From assembly GCA_965202795.1 (NCBI GenBank), contig OZ241848.1, positions 1,550,001 through 1,614,000 on the forward strand: 64,000 bases of DNA, in the 5' to 3' direction. Both the position numbers and the translations under genes were made by a program. Source of the stretch: JACOND01 sp965202795 (lineage in GTDB: Bacteria > Bdellovibrionota > Bdellovibrionia > Bdellovibrionales > UBA1609). A model generated the notes under the pieces. That model worked only from the letters and a program-made list of their open reading frames with translations. It made no database searches and was not told where the DNA came from. How positions within the stretch are numbered: the stretch's first letter is position 1; each line of letters begins with the position of its first letter. Positions 8,943 through 17,600 of this stretch are shown piece after piece.

Positions 8943-11173
8943 TTTTGAGCCTCTTTGTTTTCTAAGGGTTTTTTATAGATCGTCAGGCCGGCAAGCTCCC
9001 TGGATGTGAAGTCCAGAATCAGTTTATGCTTTGGAAAGTAAAATGTTCTTTTCACTCCTGAAAAGAGAGAGTCTAAGGGGGCCATGTAAAAACAGCCTTC
9101 AAAGGGCCGGCCGCTGTCAGCGCCGGCGCGGGCCTGTTGAATTTCCCCCTCAAGCCTGTCTGCAAACTCTTGATCGCGAAGGCCCATGCTGACATCAAAG
9201 CCCTCAATGCCGCACAGCGCGCGGATGGCGCCGAAAAAAGCGCCTGAGTTGGCGGAGATTTTGCTGATCTCATACTCATCAAAGCTTTTCCCGCCAATGT
9301 CTTTGGCCTGGAATGTGGGATGGATGTAAAAACTAACCCCTCCGGCGGTTATCCGCTCGGATTTTTCAAAAGCAATGTTTTTGTCTCTTCCCGAAGGATA
9401 CACAGCCGATGATTCCACCTCATCGGAATAGCTGCTCAGGGCAATAAGAGTCCGGCCGCCGTCCGCGGGGTAGGCTGCTATGGCTGTTCCAGGCCCCGGC
9501 TTTTTGTCCCTGAGATAGATCCTGCTGCCAAGCTTAAAGCCCAAAAGCCCCTCAGCCGGCTGGCTGAGATCCAAGTCAGCGCTTTGGTTTTCCATAGCAT
9601 AGCCTTCAAAATCATTGTCATCCGCCAGCGACAGAATAAACAAGGCCCTTCCGCTGCCCTCATCAATCTCAATATAAAAATACATGGGGCGCCGCCCTTT
9701 TATGCTTTGAGTTTTCAGCAGGCCTTCGGCTTTGAGCGCGAATGTGTCGCTGTGGCGGCCAAAGACCCGTTTGCCTGTCTGGATCGCGGAATCCAGATGC
9801 GGGCTGGGGCTGATGCGCGCGCTCTCCAGAAGATCCAGCAAAGCGGAGATTAGGTTTTTTTGCAAAGGGTAATTATCCCTGATTTGAGGCATTTCTGTCG
9901 CAAGATAAAAAACTGATGGATCGCCTTTGACAGCCTCCATTTTTTTCTTTATGCCCTCCATAGACCATGGCCCGCCGTTTTCAGCCAGAGGCTCCAGGCT
10001 GAGGGCCAGGCTCTGGCCCCCCCCGTCCGCAAGCGACACTTTAACAAGGGATTCATTGATCAAAAACGGCATATTGTATTCATGATCTCTCATCACAACA
10101 GCGGACAAATGGCTGTCATCGGGGATGGCCGGCTCTTTTTCCTCAAAATTGTTTCTTTTCCATAAAATGCTGACAGCCTGGGTTTCCTGGCGGAGGAAAT
10201 TGCTGCTGTAAGTGATAGGCAGGCCCCGGTCGATTCCTGATTTTTCCAGCGTTTCCCTGTAGCTCCCGCCCAGGCCGAAAACAGTTTTTGAGCCATCCCC
10301 CCCCTCGCAGTGGAATTTGCCTGTGACGAGGTCAAAAGGGCTGAGGAAACAGGCGGGATCATTGTTTCGGATCAAAGCGATTTGCGCGAGTTTGCGCCGC
10401 TCGTTGTTTCCAAACAAAAGATACATTTTGGGAAGCTGAAAAAGAACATAATTGCTCTGGGGATTGATGGAGAGCGAGCAGGTTTGCGCCGCGAGGCAGT
10501 CTTCGCCCCCGCCCTCCAGATGCCGGTAAAGGGAGGTGATAAACGCGCGGGCTTTTGGATCTTCCAGGATATCCATCTCCCCTTCGCTGAAATGGCTGGC
10601 AAAGGACTGCCCTATCCGCGCGAACCGGTTTTCCCCCATAAAAGGCCCAAAATCCAAAGATCCCTGGTAGGATCCCAGTATATAGATTACATAGGGGACG
10701 CGGGGGGTGTCATCCCGCCAGGCCGCCGCAAGCCCCTCTTTATAAACAGACACCCCTGAGGATGTGGCGCGGTCAAAATTTAAAATGCCAAGCGATTCCT
10801 CATAATTGGTCTCCATGCTGATGTTTCCCGCAGCCCCCTTCTGATAGTTAATGGGAATCAGAGAGTTTTGTCTGGTTTTTTCGTCTTTGCCGGCTTCGGT
10901 TTCCTCCGGCCTTTCCAAAAACAAAAGGCCTCCATTTGGGCGGGTGGGCTTGTCTGACAAAAAGGCGGCTTTCAGGCCAAGAGAATAGGCTGCCCTGGGC
11001 CGGCTGTGGGAGGAGCCGTCCGCGCTGGCTGTGGAGGGAATCTCGTATTGATACTGCTGAGGGGGCTCTCCGCAGGCCGCAAGCCAGCCGGCCGCTGCCC
11101 CCATTATAAGGATGGAGGCCAGGCTTTTAGGCGCCTCCGGAGACTGCCGTCTTTGGCTTTTTGCTTGTTTCAT
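8939..11173 (-). CDS. Large lipoprotein of unknown function, partner of the metalloprotease
   Basis: A 744-residue protein starting with a basic region, a hydrophobic stretch and the lipobox LAAC (Cys near residue 34), followed by a Pro/Gln/Ser-rich linker. I recognise no catalytic motif. The mature part looks like a mixed alpha/beta secreted protein. It is the first gene of the minus-strand unit, and its stop overlaps the start of the metalloprotease lipoprotein by four bases, which argues for a stoichiometric partnership such as inhibitor, chaperone or co-receptor (inference). The start is supported by a purine run of G residues three bases upstream of the ATG. Confidence 0.75.
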   Translation of the reverse strand: MKQAKSQRRQSPEAPKSLASILIMGAAAGWLAACGEPPQQYQYEIPSTASADGSSHSRPRAAYSLGLKAAFLSDKPTRPNGGLLFLERPEETEAGKDEKTRQNSLIPINYQKGAAGNISMETNYEESLGILNFDRATSSGVSVYKEGLAAAWRDDTPRVPYVIYILGSYQGSLDFGPFMGENRFARIGQSFASHFSEGEMDILEDPKARAFITSLYRHLEGGGEDCLAAQTCSLSINPQSNYVLFQLPKMYLLFGNNERRKLAQIALIRNNDPACFLSPFDLVTGKFHCEGGDGSKTVFGLGGSYRETLEKSGIDRGLPITYSSNFLRQETQAVSILWKRNNFEEKEPAIPDDSHLSAVVMRDHEYNMPFLINESLVKVSLADGGGQSLALSLEPLAENGGPWSMEGIKKKMEAVKGDPSVFYLATEMPQIRDNYPLQKNLISALLDLLESARISPSPHLDSAIQTGKRVFGRHSDTFALKAEGLLKTQSIKGRRPMYFYIEIDEGSGRALFILSLADDNDFEGYAMENQSADLDLSQPAEGLLGFKLGSRIYLRDKKPGPGTAIAAYPADGGRTLIALSSYSDEVESSAVYPSGRDKNIAFEKSERITAGGVSFYIHPTFQAKDIGGKSFDEYEISKISANSGAFFGAIRALCGIEGFDVSMGLRDQEFADRLEGEIQQARAGADSGRPFEGCFYMAPLDSLFSGVKRTFYFPKHKLILDFTSRELAGLTIYKKPLENKEAQK

Positions 11174-11189
11174 GGACCCCCCCTTTTTA

Positions 11190-11228
11190 TTTAGATCATT
11201 CAGCCCTCTTTAGATCATATTTAGATCA
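11190..11228. promoter_or_regulatory. Three direct repeats TTTAGATCA upstream of the lipoprotein-protease unit
   Basis: TTTAGATCA occurs at 11190-11198, 11209-11217 and 11220-11228, 17 to 55 bases upstream of the ATG at 11173. The spacings are 19 and 11 bp, the latter one helical turn. Each copy contains GATC. The arrangement suggests an operator for a repressor or activator of the unit, possibly sensitive to adenine methylation. This is inference from the repeats alone. Confidence 0.45.
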
Positions 11229-11230
11229 CA

Positions 11231-11881
11231 GCTCTCCCTTTGGCGCGGCGGGCTTGCAAGCCATCCCTTGTCCCATATTTTTCCTCTGAAAGCAAGAAAA
11301 TTTAAAGAAATTTGAAAAATTTTCCGGTTTGGCCCGCAATTTTCGGGGATCTGGCCGCCTGGCTATTAAATATGGTTTGGCCTGCTATAATAAATTGGCA
11401 TAAGCGCCGTCTGAGCCATTAACTTTCATGCTGTCTTTTTTTTCAGCCTGTCCCGGCTCAGACAGGGCGGCGGATTTTACAGCTGTTCGTCCGCCTTGCG
11501 GGCCTCAGCGGCATTTGCGGCGCGCCCGCGCCCATCAAACTTTTCACAGCCAGCAAAAAAAAACAAAAGGCAGGCATGCGCTTAAAATATTTTTTTCATA
11601 AAAACCTCCGGTTTTTGATCTTTTGCGGGGAGGCTTTAGCCGCGGTTTTTTGCGCTGGTCCAGGAAAAAATAATGATCATTAAGAGGGCAAGCCCTTATT
11701 TATAAATTTTTCTTATATAGTTTATAAATTTATTTTATTAAAAGCCCCAGAATAATCAGGGGCCATGCGGACAATTTTCAAAAAACCGGCAAACAAAGCT
11801 TTTTTGGCTTGACCCGCCCCCCCGCCATAGAGATTATAAGAGCCGGGCGCCCCCCTGTTTGCGGCGCCTGTCAGATCAGAT
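11231..11881. other. Intergenic region with an extended -10 promoter and inverted repeat
   Basis: About 650 bases without a convincing gene, more AT-rich than the surroundings. TGCTATAAT (11383-11391) is a perfect extended -10 element reading rightward. Shortly downstream, GTCTGAGCC (11409-11417) and GGCTCAGAC (11455-11463) form a perfect 9-bp inverted repeat around a 37-base loop. A second small hairpin (AAAACC/GGTTTT) lies near 11600. A small transcript could start near 11398, but I see no conserved RNA family. Confidence 0.35.
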
Positions 11882-12316
11882 ATGGACAGCCAAATGCCAG
11901 TTAGGCTTTTAACAGGGTTTTTCTTTTTTTGCGCCTTTTCAGCGCCGGGCCAGGCTCCGGCGCAGCCGCTGGATGAAAACTGGCTGCGGGTGACAATAGA
12001 AAACAGATCTGAGAGCGCAAAAACAATCAGCATTCGCGCTGCGCGGAATGACTTGTCAGGCTCCTGGACCTGGCGGGCCTCGCCTGACAGCGGTTGGGTT
12101 CGATACAAATTGGATCCCAAAGAAACCGCGCGGATTGTCTGCAGAAAATGCAGTTATTCCAGCCGGAAATTTAGACTGGCTTTATTCAGGCCTGAAGAAA
12201 ACAAATGGCTTGACTTGTTATTGGAGCCTAACAAATTTTACTGGATCGATCTCAACTCTGAAGGGCTGTGGGATTTATACTCCTATGGCGCGGATGTTAC
12301 CCATTACTATAACTGA
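11882..12316 (+). CDS. Small secreted protein, unknown function
   Basis: A 144-residue product with a signal peptide: a short basic start, the hydrophobic LLTGFFFFCAFSA and a probable cleavage after APAQP. The mature ~115 residues read like one beta-sandwich domain, with VTIENRSESAKTISIRA and several Trp and Tyr residues, resembling small periplasmic proteins with an immunoglobulin-like fold. Two cysteines (CRKC) could form a disulphide or bind a metal. The start may be the ATG at 11882 or the one five codons later. A minus-strand frame overlapping it (11722-12120) has no signal or domain and is rejected. Confidence 0.6.
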   Translation: MDSQMPVRLLTGFFFFCAFSAPGQAPAQPLDENWLRVTIENRSESAKTISIRAARNDLSGSWTWRASPDSGWVRYKLDPKETARIVCRKCSYSSRKFRLALFRPEENKWLDLLLEPNKFYWIDLNSEGLWDLYSYGADVTHYYN

Positions 12317-12334
12317 GCCTGCCGCCCGGCAATA

Positions 12335-12685
12335 TGGTGGAGGTGACGGGAATTGAACCCGTGTCCGCAGGGCATCATCTTTTAGGCGCTACATGTTTAG
12401 TCCCTGTTTTATTGGAGCGGGCGGGGCCTCCAAGGGACAAAGCCCCCGCCGCTCTTTTCCCGAAGGTTTAGGCTTTTGGCCCCGGGAAAAAGCCAAAAGC
12501 CGAGGCGGCTAAAGTCGACGCTTCCCCGGCTTCGCCGCCGAAAGCCGGTTCCGCGCGCTGCCTGAATCAGGCAGCGAGGGCAAATTGGTTGCCGTTTAAA
12601 AAATTGCGCGTTTTTTAAGAGTTCCCCGCGCGCCCTCTACATGCTCCCGAAAGCCTCAGGACCTGCGTCGAAGCCCTTCACCCCC
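12335..12685 (-). ncRNA. ssrA: tmRNA (trans-translation RNA)
   Basis: The 5' end (at 12685) reads GGGGGTGAAGGGCTTCGACG and the 3' end GTCACCTCCACCA, with CCA encoded. The seven-base acceptor stem GGGGGTG/CACCTCC pairs fully with one G-U. The T-arm GGTTCAATTCCC is present. The tag frame on the minus strand is at 12593-12567 and encodes GNQFALAA followed by TGA; the stop sits in the conserved hairpin CTGCCTGATTCAGGCAG. The tag keeps the ALAA degron end but differs from ANDENYALAA of E. coli and is only 8 residues long if the resume codon is GGC. Its 3' end is 19 bases from the end of the neighbouring plus-strand gene. Confidence 0.95.
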
Positions 12686-12958
12686 CGTTTCTTTTGTCAT
12701 AGCATAACAGGCGCCTTAGATAAAAGTCAAGCCCTGATTTTTGGCGCCTGCCCGCGGGGGAGGGCGGGCGGAAATCATTTTTCTCAGTCCTCCGCGCGGG
12801 AGGCCAGGCCCCCGCAGGCCTCAGGCGCGGCTCTCCGGCTCTCCGCAAGTCAGGGCGGGGCCGCCCCAGGCAATGCTTGCGCCTCCGCAGAGGATCGGGA
12901 GCGGCCGCCCCAACAAACAGCTTAATCAAATTCGGCCGGCAGCCGATAATGGCTATGT

Positions 12959-13672
12959 ATGGCAAAAGCCGGCGCCGCCTTTGCGGCTTTTTTTCTGATG
13001 GCCCTGCTTTCCGCCTGCCTTGGGGGCAGCGGGGACAGCGGCTTGTCCATAGGCGATCCGCCTGTCAAAGCGGCGCCGGCCAAAGGCGGAAAGGCGGCAA
13101 GCAAAAGCTCTGGAATTTTTTTTGGAAATTATTTTAAAGTTCAAAGCAGCGGGAGCTATAAGCTTTTGATGTCCTCCTGTCTGCGCTGCATTGACAAGAG
13201 GCAGCAGTGCGGCGGGACTCATGTAAAAACAATATTTGAAAGCCGATCCAGCCCAAGGCGCTGCGATGGCTGGCTCAGAGAGGGATTCATGCAGATCCAG
13301 TTTCAGGAGAGAAAGCTCCCCACCGGGGCCACTGTCACTATATGGCCAAAGCACAGCCATTTAAACTGGGGCGGCTATGGCCAAAGCGCCGCTTTTGCCG
13401 TCCATTCAACAGCCCGCCCCATAAACGAAAACAGAGGCTTTTCCATAACACTGACCCAAAACCAGGGGCTTGGCGGAGGGTATCCGCTGACGGTTATGTC
13501 CAGAAACTCAAACCATGTGAAAAAAAATTCGCTTTCGGTGGAGGTTGAGTATGGCCCCTCCTCTGGAGGCAATATCATCATTGAGGAGCAGCTGAGGCTT
13601 TTGAAAGAGCGCGCCGTCCCCGCCCCCCGCCTCACCTGCCGCCAGTGCGCCCCATGGATATACTACCGCTGA
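12959..13672 (+). CDS. Lipoprotein, unknown function
   Basis: A 237-residue protein with a lipoprotein signal MAKAGAAFAAFFLMALLSAC; lipobox LSAC with the modified Cys at residue 20. A Gly/Ser/Pro/Ala/Lys-rich linker precedes a domain from about residue 55 with three cysteines clustered early (SSCLRCIDKRQQC) and a C-terminal TCRQC motif, suggesting disulphides. No family recognised. No good Shine-Dalgarno precedes the ATG at 12959; the start is chosen because it gives an intact signal peptide. Opposite-strand and other-frame open frames here have no such support. Confidence 0.7.
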   Translation: MAKAGAAFAAFFLMALLSACLGGSGDSGLSIGDPPVKAAPAKGGKAASKSSGIFFGNYFKVQSSGSYKLLMSSCLRCIDKRQQCGGTHVKTIFESRSSPRRCDGWLREGFMQIQFQERKLPTGATVTIWPKHSHLNWGGYGQSAAFAVHSTARPINENRGFSITLTQNQGLGGGYPLTVMSRNSNHVKKNSLSVEVEYGPSSGGNIIIEEQLRLLKERAVPAPRLTCRQCAPWIYYR

Positions 13673-13686
13673 GGGCCTGTTTTGAT

Positions 13687-13780
13687 GGGCCGGCCGCGCG
13701 GCCGCTCCTCTCCTCCGCGGAATAACGAGCTGGTCCAGAGGGATGAGTCTGTTTAATAGGGCCGGCCGCGCGGCCGCTCC
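13687..13780. repeat. Palindrome-rich 22-bp direct repeat pair
   Basis: GGGCCGGCCGCGCGGCCG followed by CTCC occurs at 13687-13708 and again at 13759-13780, a 72-bp period. Each copy contains the nested self-complementary core GGCCGCGCGGCC, able to form a very stable hairpin. It lies just after the lipoprotein gene stop and could act in 3' end formation, but no T-run follows. Confidence 0.6.
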
Positions 13781-14104
13781 CCAACAGTCTTTCCCAGGGG
13801 CGATGCGGAAATGAGGGCGGGCGGCGGATTTTGCCGCAATGTGTCATTTTGCCTCTGCCGCTTAAATTCAGGGGCAGATTCCCAGCCATGCAAAAAAAGC
13901 CTTGATTTTTCCCCCGCAGGGGTTTGAAATGATCCCTGAAGAGGGGGCTTTTGTCAGGGCGCCCCCCCTGGCGGGGTAAAAAATGGCGGATCTAAAGGCA
14001 AATCTAAGAAATGGCGGCTGAAAGCCCTGCAGCGCCGCGGACAGGCCCTTAGGCTGAAAGCCTTAAGCAAAAGCGCCGCCCGGCCGGCTGAATTTTGGCT
14101 TCAT
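13781..14104. other. Intergenic, no gene seen
   Basis: About 320 bases between the palindromic repeats and the next lipoprotein gene. Short G- and C-runs are present; no promoter, RNA or terminator stands out. Confidence 0.4.
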
Positions 14105-14758
14105 TTGAAAAATCATTGGCTGCTGAATATGCCTTGTTTTCAAAATGCGCCGCGCGCCGCCGCCGCTTTAAAATCTCAGATACCCGTTTTGCCGCGGGGC
14201 ATCCGCGGCGCCCAGCCTCAAACCCATCCGCCGCGCGGAGCCGCGGCCCGCCGCCGCCTTGCCCGCGCGGCTGTTTTCTTCGCTGTTTTCGCCGCCGGAT
14301 CCGCCGGATGCGCCTCCGCGAAAAAAATGGCCATAAAGTCTTTTCTGGAGCGCGCCCGCGACAAAAAAGCGGAATCTGTTGAATATGAGCCGCCGCCTTC
14401 CCCTTATAAAAGGCAGAGCCGCCCGCCGCTGGACGCGCTGTGGCAGCGCGGGGCGGCCGGCGCCTCAATCTCTTATCTCTCAAACTGCTCTGTTCATGAC
14501 GAAAGCCTGCGGGAGATTCAAAAAAATGTCCTTTCAGAAATCAAGGGGGGCCGCCGCCTGCGCGAAAAAGAGGCCGGCCAAAGCCTTTACTCTGTTTTTG
14601 AGTTTGAAAACTCAGGCCAAAAAACAATGCTGGCCCTGTTTATCCTCAAAAAAGGCAGCTGCTCTTATATTTTGAATCTTATAGCCCCCTCCAGGGCCGC
14701 TTTTAAAGGGGAGGAGCCGGTTTTCCGGCGCTTTATTGAGAGGTTTAAGCCTTCATAA
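14105..14758 (+). CDS. Lipoprotein, unknown, upstream of the mla operon
   Basis: The 217-residue frame contains an internal lipoprotein signal: RRRLARAAVFFAVFAAGSAGC, with the lipobox Cys near residue 70. About 50 residues before the basic region look unlike a signal peptide, so the real start is probably downstream of 14105, perhaps at an alternative codon. The mature part ends in a compact domain of about 100 residues (SYLSNCSVHDESLREIQ...VFEFENSGQKTMLALFILKK). It ends 58 bases before mlaE on the same strand and could be co-transcribed. Small lipoproteins beside Mla genes often take part in lipid transport; here that is only positional inference. Confidence 0.55.
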   Translation: MKNHWLLNMPCFQNAPRAAAALKSQIPVLPRGIRGAQPQTHPPRGAAARRRLARAAVFFAVFAAGSAGCASAKKMAIKSFLERARDKKAESVEYEPPPSPYKRQSRPPLDALWQRGAAGASISYLSNCSVHDESLREIQKNVLSEIKGGRRLREKEAGQSLYSVFEFENSGQKTMLALFILKKGSCSYILNLIAPSRAAFKGEEPVFRRFIERFKPS

Positions 14759-14816
14759 ACGCCCGGCCGCGCGCAAAACCGGCTTTTCGCCGCAGCTGGC
14801 AAAAAAACTAAAAATT

Positions 14817-15578
14817 ATGAGAGTTTTTTCTGAACTGCTGTATTTTTCCAGGAGCTTTGCCTCTCTGGCATGGCAGGCGCTTTCCCAAGCCTGGAAGCGG
14901 CCTTACTATTATAACCTGATCATCAAAAACATGTATGATTTTGGATACAGGTCACTGTTTATTGTCGCGGCGCTGGGCATATCCCTTGGGGTTGTCATCA
15001 CCCTTCATTACGGCATATCCGCTGAGAAATACGGCGCCAAGCTTTACATCCCCAGGGTTGTCGCCCTGACTGTTTTCGGGGAGCTGGCGAGCGTCCTCAC
15101 TGTGATCATTCTCGCCGGGAGAATTGGCGCCGGCATCGCCTCGGAGATCGGAACCATGCAGGTCACAGAGCAGATTGACGCCATACGGGCCCTGGGGGTC
15201 TCCCACATAAAAAGGGTGGTTGTTCCAAAAGTCGCGGCCTGCGTTGTCATCATCCCCATACTCTGCCTGCTTTTCAGCGTGATATGCCTTTTCACAAGCG
15301 CTTATGTCGGCATGACCCGCCTGAATTTGGACCCTGTTTATTTTATCGCCAAAGCGCTTTACACTCCAAAACTGGTGTTTTTTGTGTTTGGGATGCTGAA
15401 AACCGTTATTTTCGCTTTTTTTATCGCCATAACCTCCTGCCACTACGGGCTGAATGTGGCCAAAAGCTCTTATGAGGTTGGGCGGGCCACCATGCGGGCG
15501 GTTGTCGCGTCTTTTGCGCTGATCATCATCGGAGATCTGCTGCTCACAAAGTTTTATTACAGCTTTTTGCACTGGTGA
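14817..15578 (+). CDS. mlaE: Phospholipid ABC transporter permease MlaE
   Basis: Inner-membrane permease of the MlaFEDB complex, which moves phospholipids between inner and outer membranes. The 253-residue product has the family core LTVIILAGRIGAGIASEIGTMQVTEQIDAIRALG, the conserved loop of MlaE/YrbE permeases, within five or six membrane segments. I place the start at the ATG at 14817 (MRVFSELLYF); an open frame extends 27 codons further up into the preceding gene but lacks conservation. mlaF and mlaD follow, giving a standard permease-ATPase-MCE set. A long antisense frame across mlaE/mlaF is a codon-bias artefact. Confidence 0.93.
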   Translation: MRVFSELLYFSRSFASLAWQALSQAWKRPYYYNLIIKNMYDFGYRSLFIVAALGISLGVVITLHYGISAEKYGAKLYIPRVVALTVFGELASVLTVIILAGRIGAGIASEIGTMQVTEQIDAIRALGVSHIKRVVVPKVAACVVIIPILCLLFSVICLFTSAYVGMTRLNLDPVYFIAKALYTPKLVFFVFGMLKTVIFAFFIAITSCHYGLNVAKSSYEVGRATMRAVVASFALIIIGDLLLTKFYYSFLHW

Positions 15579-15749
15579 GTTGCGGGCGGGGGGCTGTTTG
15601 GGCCGGCATTTGAAAGACAGGGGGCATGGAGGCGGAGGCATGAGAGCCTCAAGGGGCTGGCGGGGGCGTTTTAGCAGGGCGGCGGGGCATTGAAAGCCGG
15701 GGGCATGGGAGGGCAGAGCCTGCGGCGGCGGCGGCCCGAAAGGCAGATC

Positions 15750-16499
15750 ATGAAAAACCCTTTGATTGAAGTCAAAAACTTTCACATCTCGTATGGCGGA
15801 AAATCCATCCTCCGGGATGTGAATTTTGCCGTCAGCGAGCGGGAGTGCCTGACCATCGTCGGCGAGTCGGGCGCCGGCAAAACCACGATTTTGCGCTCGA
15901 TCATCGGGCTGATGAAGCCCCACAGGGGGGAGGTTTATGTCGAGGGGCAAAATGTTGTGGAAATGGGCGAGGACGATTTGATTCCCATCAGAAAAAAAGT
16001 GGCCTATGCCTTTCAAAACGGCGCCCTGTTTGACTCCATGACAGTTTTTGAGAATCTGGCCTTCCCGCTTAAAGAGCACACCAGGCTGAGCCGCCGCGCC
16101 ATCCGCAAGGTCATCGCCAGGGAGCTTGATGAATTTGAGCTGAAGGGGGCGGAGAATTTGTATCCCCCGCAGCTGTCCATGGGCATGCAAAAGCGGGTGG
16201 GGATAGCCCGCGCTATGATTTTAAAGCCAAAGGTTATACTCTATGACGAGCCAACAGTCAGCCTTGACCCCTACAACACCGCCAATATCGAAAGGATGAT
16301 GCTGAAGCTGAAAAACAGAGGCGCGACATCTGTTTTAGTGACTCACAACATGCCTGTCGCCCTTAAAATCTCCGACCGGATAGCCCTTCTGCTTGACGGC
16401 AGCATTCAGGCCATAGGAACGCCGGAGACTTTGGAAAAAAGCTACAATGTTCTTCTGAAAAATTTTATAGAGGGAATCAAGGGAGGGAAAACAAAATGA
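15750..16499 (+). CDS. mlaF: Phospholipid ABC transporter ATPase MlaF
   Basis: ATPase of the Mla lipid transporter. Walker A GESGAGKTT, a Q-loop (AFQNGALF), the signature LSMGMQKRVGIARA with the MGMQ variant typical of MlaF, Walker B VILYDEPT, and an H-loop VTHNM are all visible. The open frame starts at 15690, but the first 20 codons are Arg/Gly-rich and translation more likely starts at the ATG at 15750 (MKNPLIEVKNF), preceded by AGGCAG. Its stop overlaps the mlaD start by four bases (ATGA), so the two are coupled. The 170 bases between mlaE and mlaF are GC-rich and hold no gene. Confidence 0.93.
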   Translation: MKNPLIEVKNFHISYGGKSILRDVNFAVSERECLTIVGESGAGKTTILRSIIGLMKPHRGEVYVEGQNVVEMGEDDLIPIRKKVAYAFQNGALFDSMTVFENLAFPLKEHTRLSRRAIRKVIARELDEFELKGAENLYPPQLSMGMQKRVGIARAMILKPKVILYDEPTVSLDPYNTANIERMMLKLKNRGATSVLVTHNMPVALKISDRIALLLDGSIQAIGTPETLEKSYNVLLKNFIEGIKGGKTK

Positions 16500-17332
16500 A
16501 AAGCTTTTTTTGGAGGCAGCTCTCTGTCAGCCTTATCGTGGCGGCCGGGCTGATTATTTTTGCGGCCCTGGCGGTGATTATCGGCCAAAGCCGCGGCTCG
16601 CTGTTCAGATCCACGGTCAAATACAGGGCTGTTTTTGATCAGACCCGCGGCATTTATATCGGAAGCGAGGTCACCATTCACGGAAAACGGACGGGAAATG
16701 TCGTCAAAACCAGGCTTCTTCCCAGCGGCCGCGTGGAGATTGTCTTTGCCGCGCAAAAAAGCCATGCCTTTTTGATCAACGAGTCCAGCCGCGTCCATCT
16801 GAAAACCCAGGGCGCCCTGGGCGATCGCTATCTCAACATCATTACGCCTGATCTCTCGGCTCCCCTTATTCCCGAAGGGGGGCTTGCGCCCTCAGCCCCA
16901 GAGTGGGACATTATGACTTTTCTCACCGGGGGGGGCATGGCTCAAAAAGGGGAGGGGAGCCTGAAAGGCCTTTTAAGGCAAATCAGCCGCCTTGCCGGGG
17001 CTTTTGACAAAAAAGGCCTCCCCGGCCTGATTGATCCGGAGAGCAAAAAAGATCTGAGGGAGATCCTGAAAACAGCCAAAAGCATTTTGAAAAAAATTGA
17101 TTCCGGCGAGGGGACTCTTGGCGCTCTTGTCAATGACAGGTCTGTTCATGACAAGGCGGAGAGCATTTTGAAAAAAATTGATTCCGGCGAGGGGACTCTT
17201 GGCGCCATCATCAACAGCAAGTCCGCCTACAGCCGCCTGATGGCCATATTTGGGGAGAAGCCAAAGCAGGGCTTTTTGAAAGGCCTCCTGAAAAAATCCT
17301 CCGAAGAGCCGGCCCCCGATCCAAAAGAGTAA
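16496..17332 (+). CDS. mlaD: MCE-domain lipid transport protein MlaD
   Basis: Substrate-binding MCE subunit anchored in the inner membrane. One N-terminal membrane helix (SLIVAAGLIIFAALAVIIG) is followed by the MCE domain (FDQTRGIYIGSEVTIHGKRTGNVVK ... ALGDRYLNI). The C-terminal part carries an exact in-frame duplication of 27 codons: SILKKIDSGEGTLGA occurs twice (from 17081 and 17162, an 81-bp period), with nearly identical DNA. Such linker repeats also occur in other MlaD proteins with extended C-termini. 278 residues. mlaC and mlaB are not next to it in the window. Confidence 0.92.
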   Translation: MKSFFWRQLSVSLIVAAGLIIFAALAVIIGQSRGSLFRSTVKYRAVFDQTRGIYIGSEVTIHGKRTGNVVKTRLLPSGRVEIVFAAQKSHAFLINESSRVHLKTQGALGDRYLNIITPDLSAPLIPEGGLAPSAPEWDIMTFLTGGGMAQKGEGSLKGLLRQISRLAGAFDKKGLPGLIDPESKKDLREILKTAKSILKKIDSGEGTLGALVNDRSVHDKAESILKKIDSGEGTLGAIINSKSAYSRLMAIFGEKPKQGFLKGLLKKSSEEPAPDPKE

Positions 17333-17339
17333 GGCTCCC

Positions 17340-17369
17340 GGGCTGTTTGCCGGGCCGGGCTGGCGGCCG
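17340..17369. repeat. Dispersed intergenic repeat copy (TGTTTGCCGGGCCGGGCTG)
   Basis: The segment just after mlaD matches sequence near 39627-39650 (TGTTTGCCGGGCCGGGCTGC) and, less exactly, 37670-37684. All three copies are intergenic. It may be a small dispersed element of this genome. Confidence 0.5.
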
Positions 17370-17600
17370 TTCCCGCGCCTCTGCGGCATGGCGGGCGTTT
17401 CCAGAGGGCTGGCTCCGCAGCTTTTCCGCTGGGGAGGGGGATCCCCCGCATGCATTGCGGCTGTTTCCAATAACAAAAAAGGATTTCAGAATGGGGTTAA
17501 AATCTGCTTTTTTTGTGATTTTTGAAAAAAAAGCTTGACTTTAGCTCCCCCGGCGGATTTAAATCAGCTTTAGGCATCCGTATTTTAGGAGAGGCAATCC

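Noticed and set aside
11722..12120. 132-codon minus-strand frame
   Set aside because: Overlaps a better-supported secreted-protein gene and has no ribosome site or domain.
12641..13137. Several overlapping frames upstream of the 12959 lipoprotein gene
   Set aside because: They overlap the tmRNA 5' end or each other and lack signal peptides or motifs.
14952..16190. 412-codon minus-strand open frame across mlaE and mlaF
   Set aside because: It is antisense to two well-supported genes, has no recognisable domain and follows from the GC-rich codon bias.
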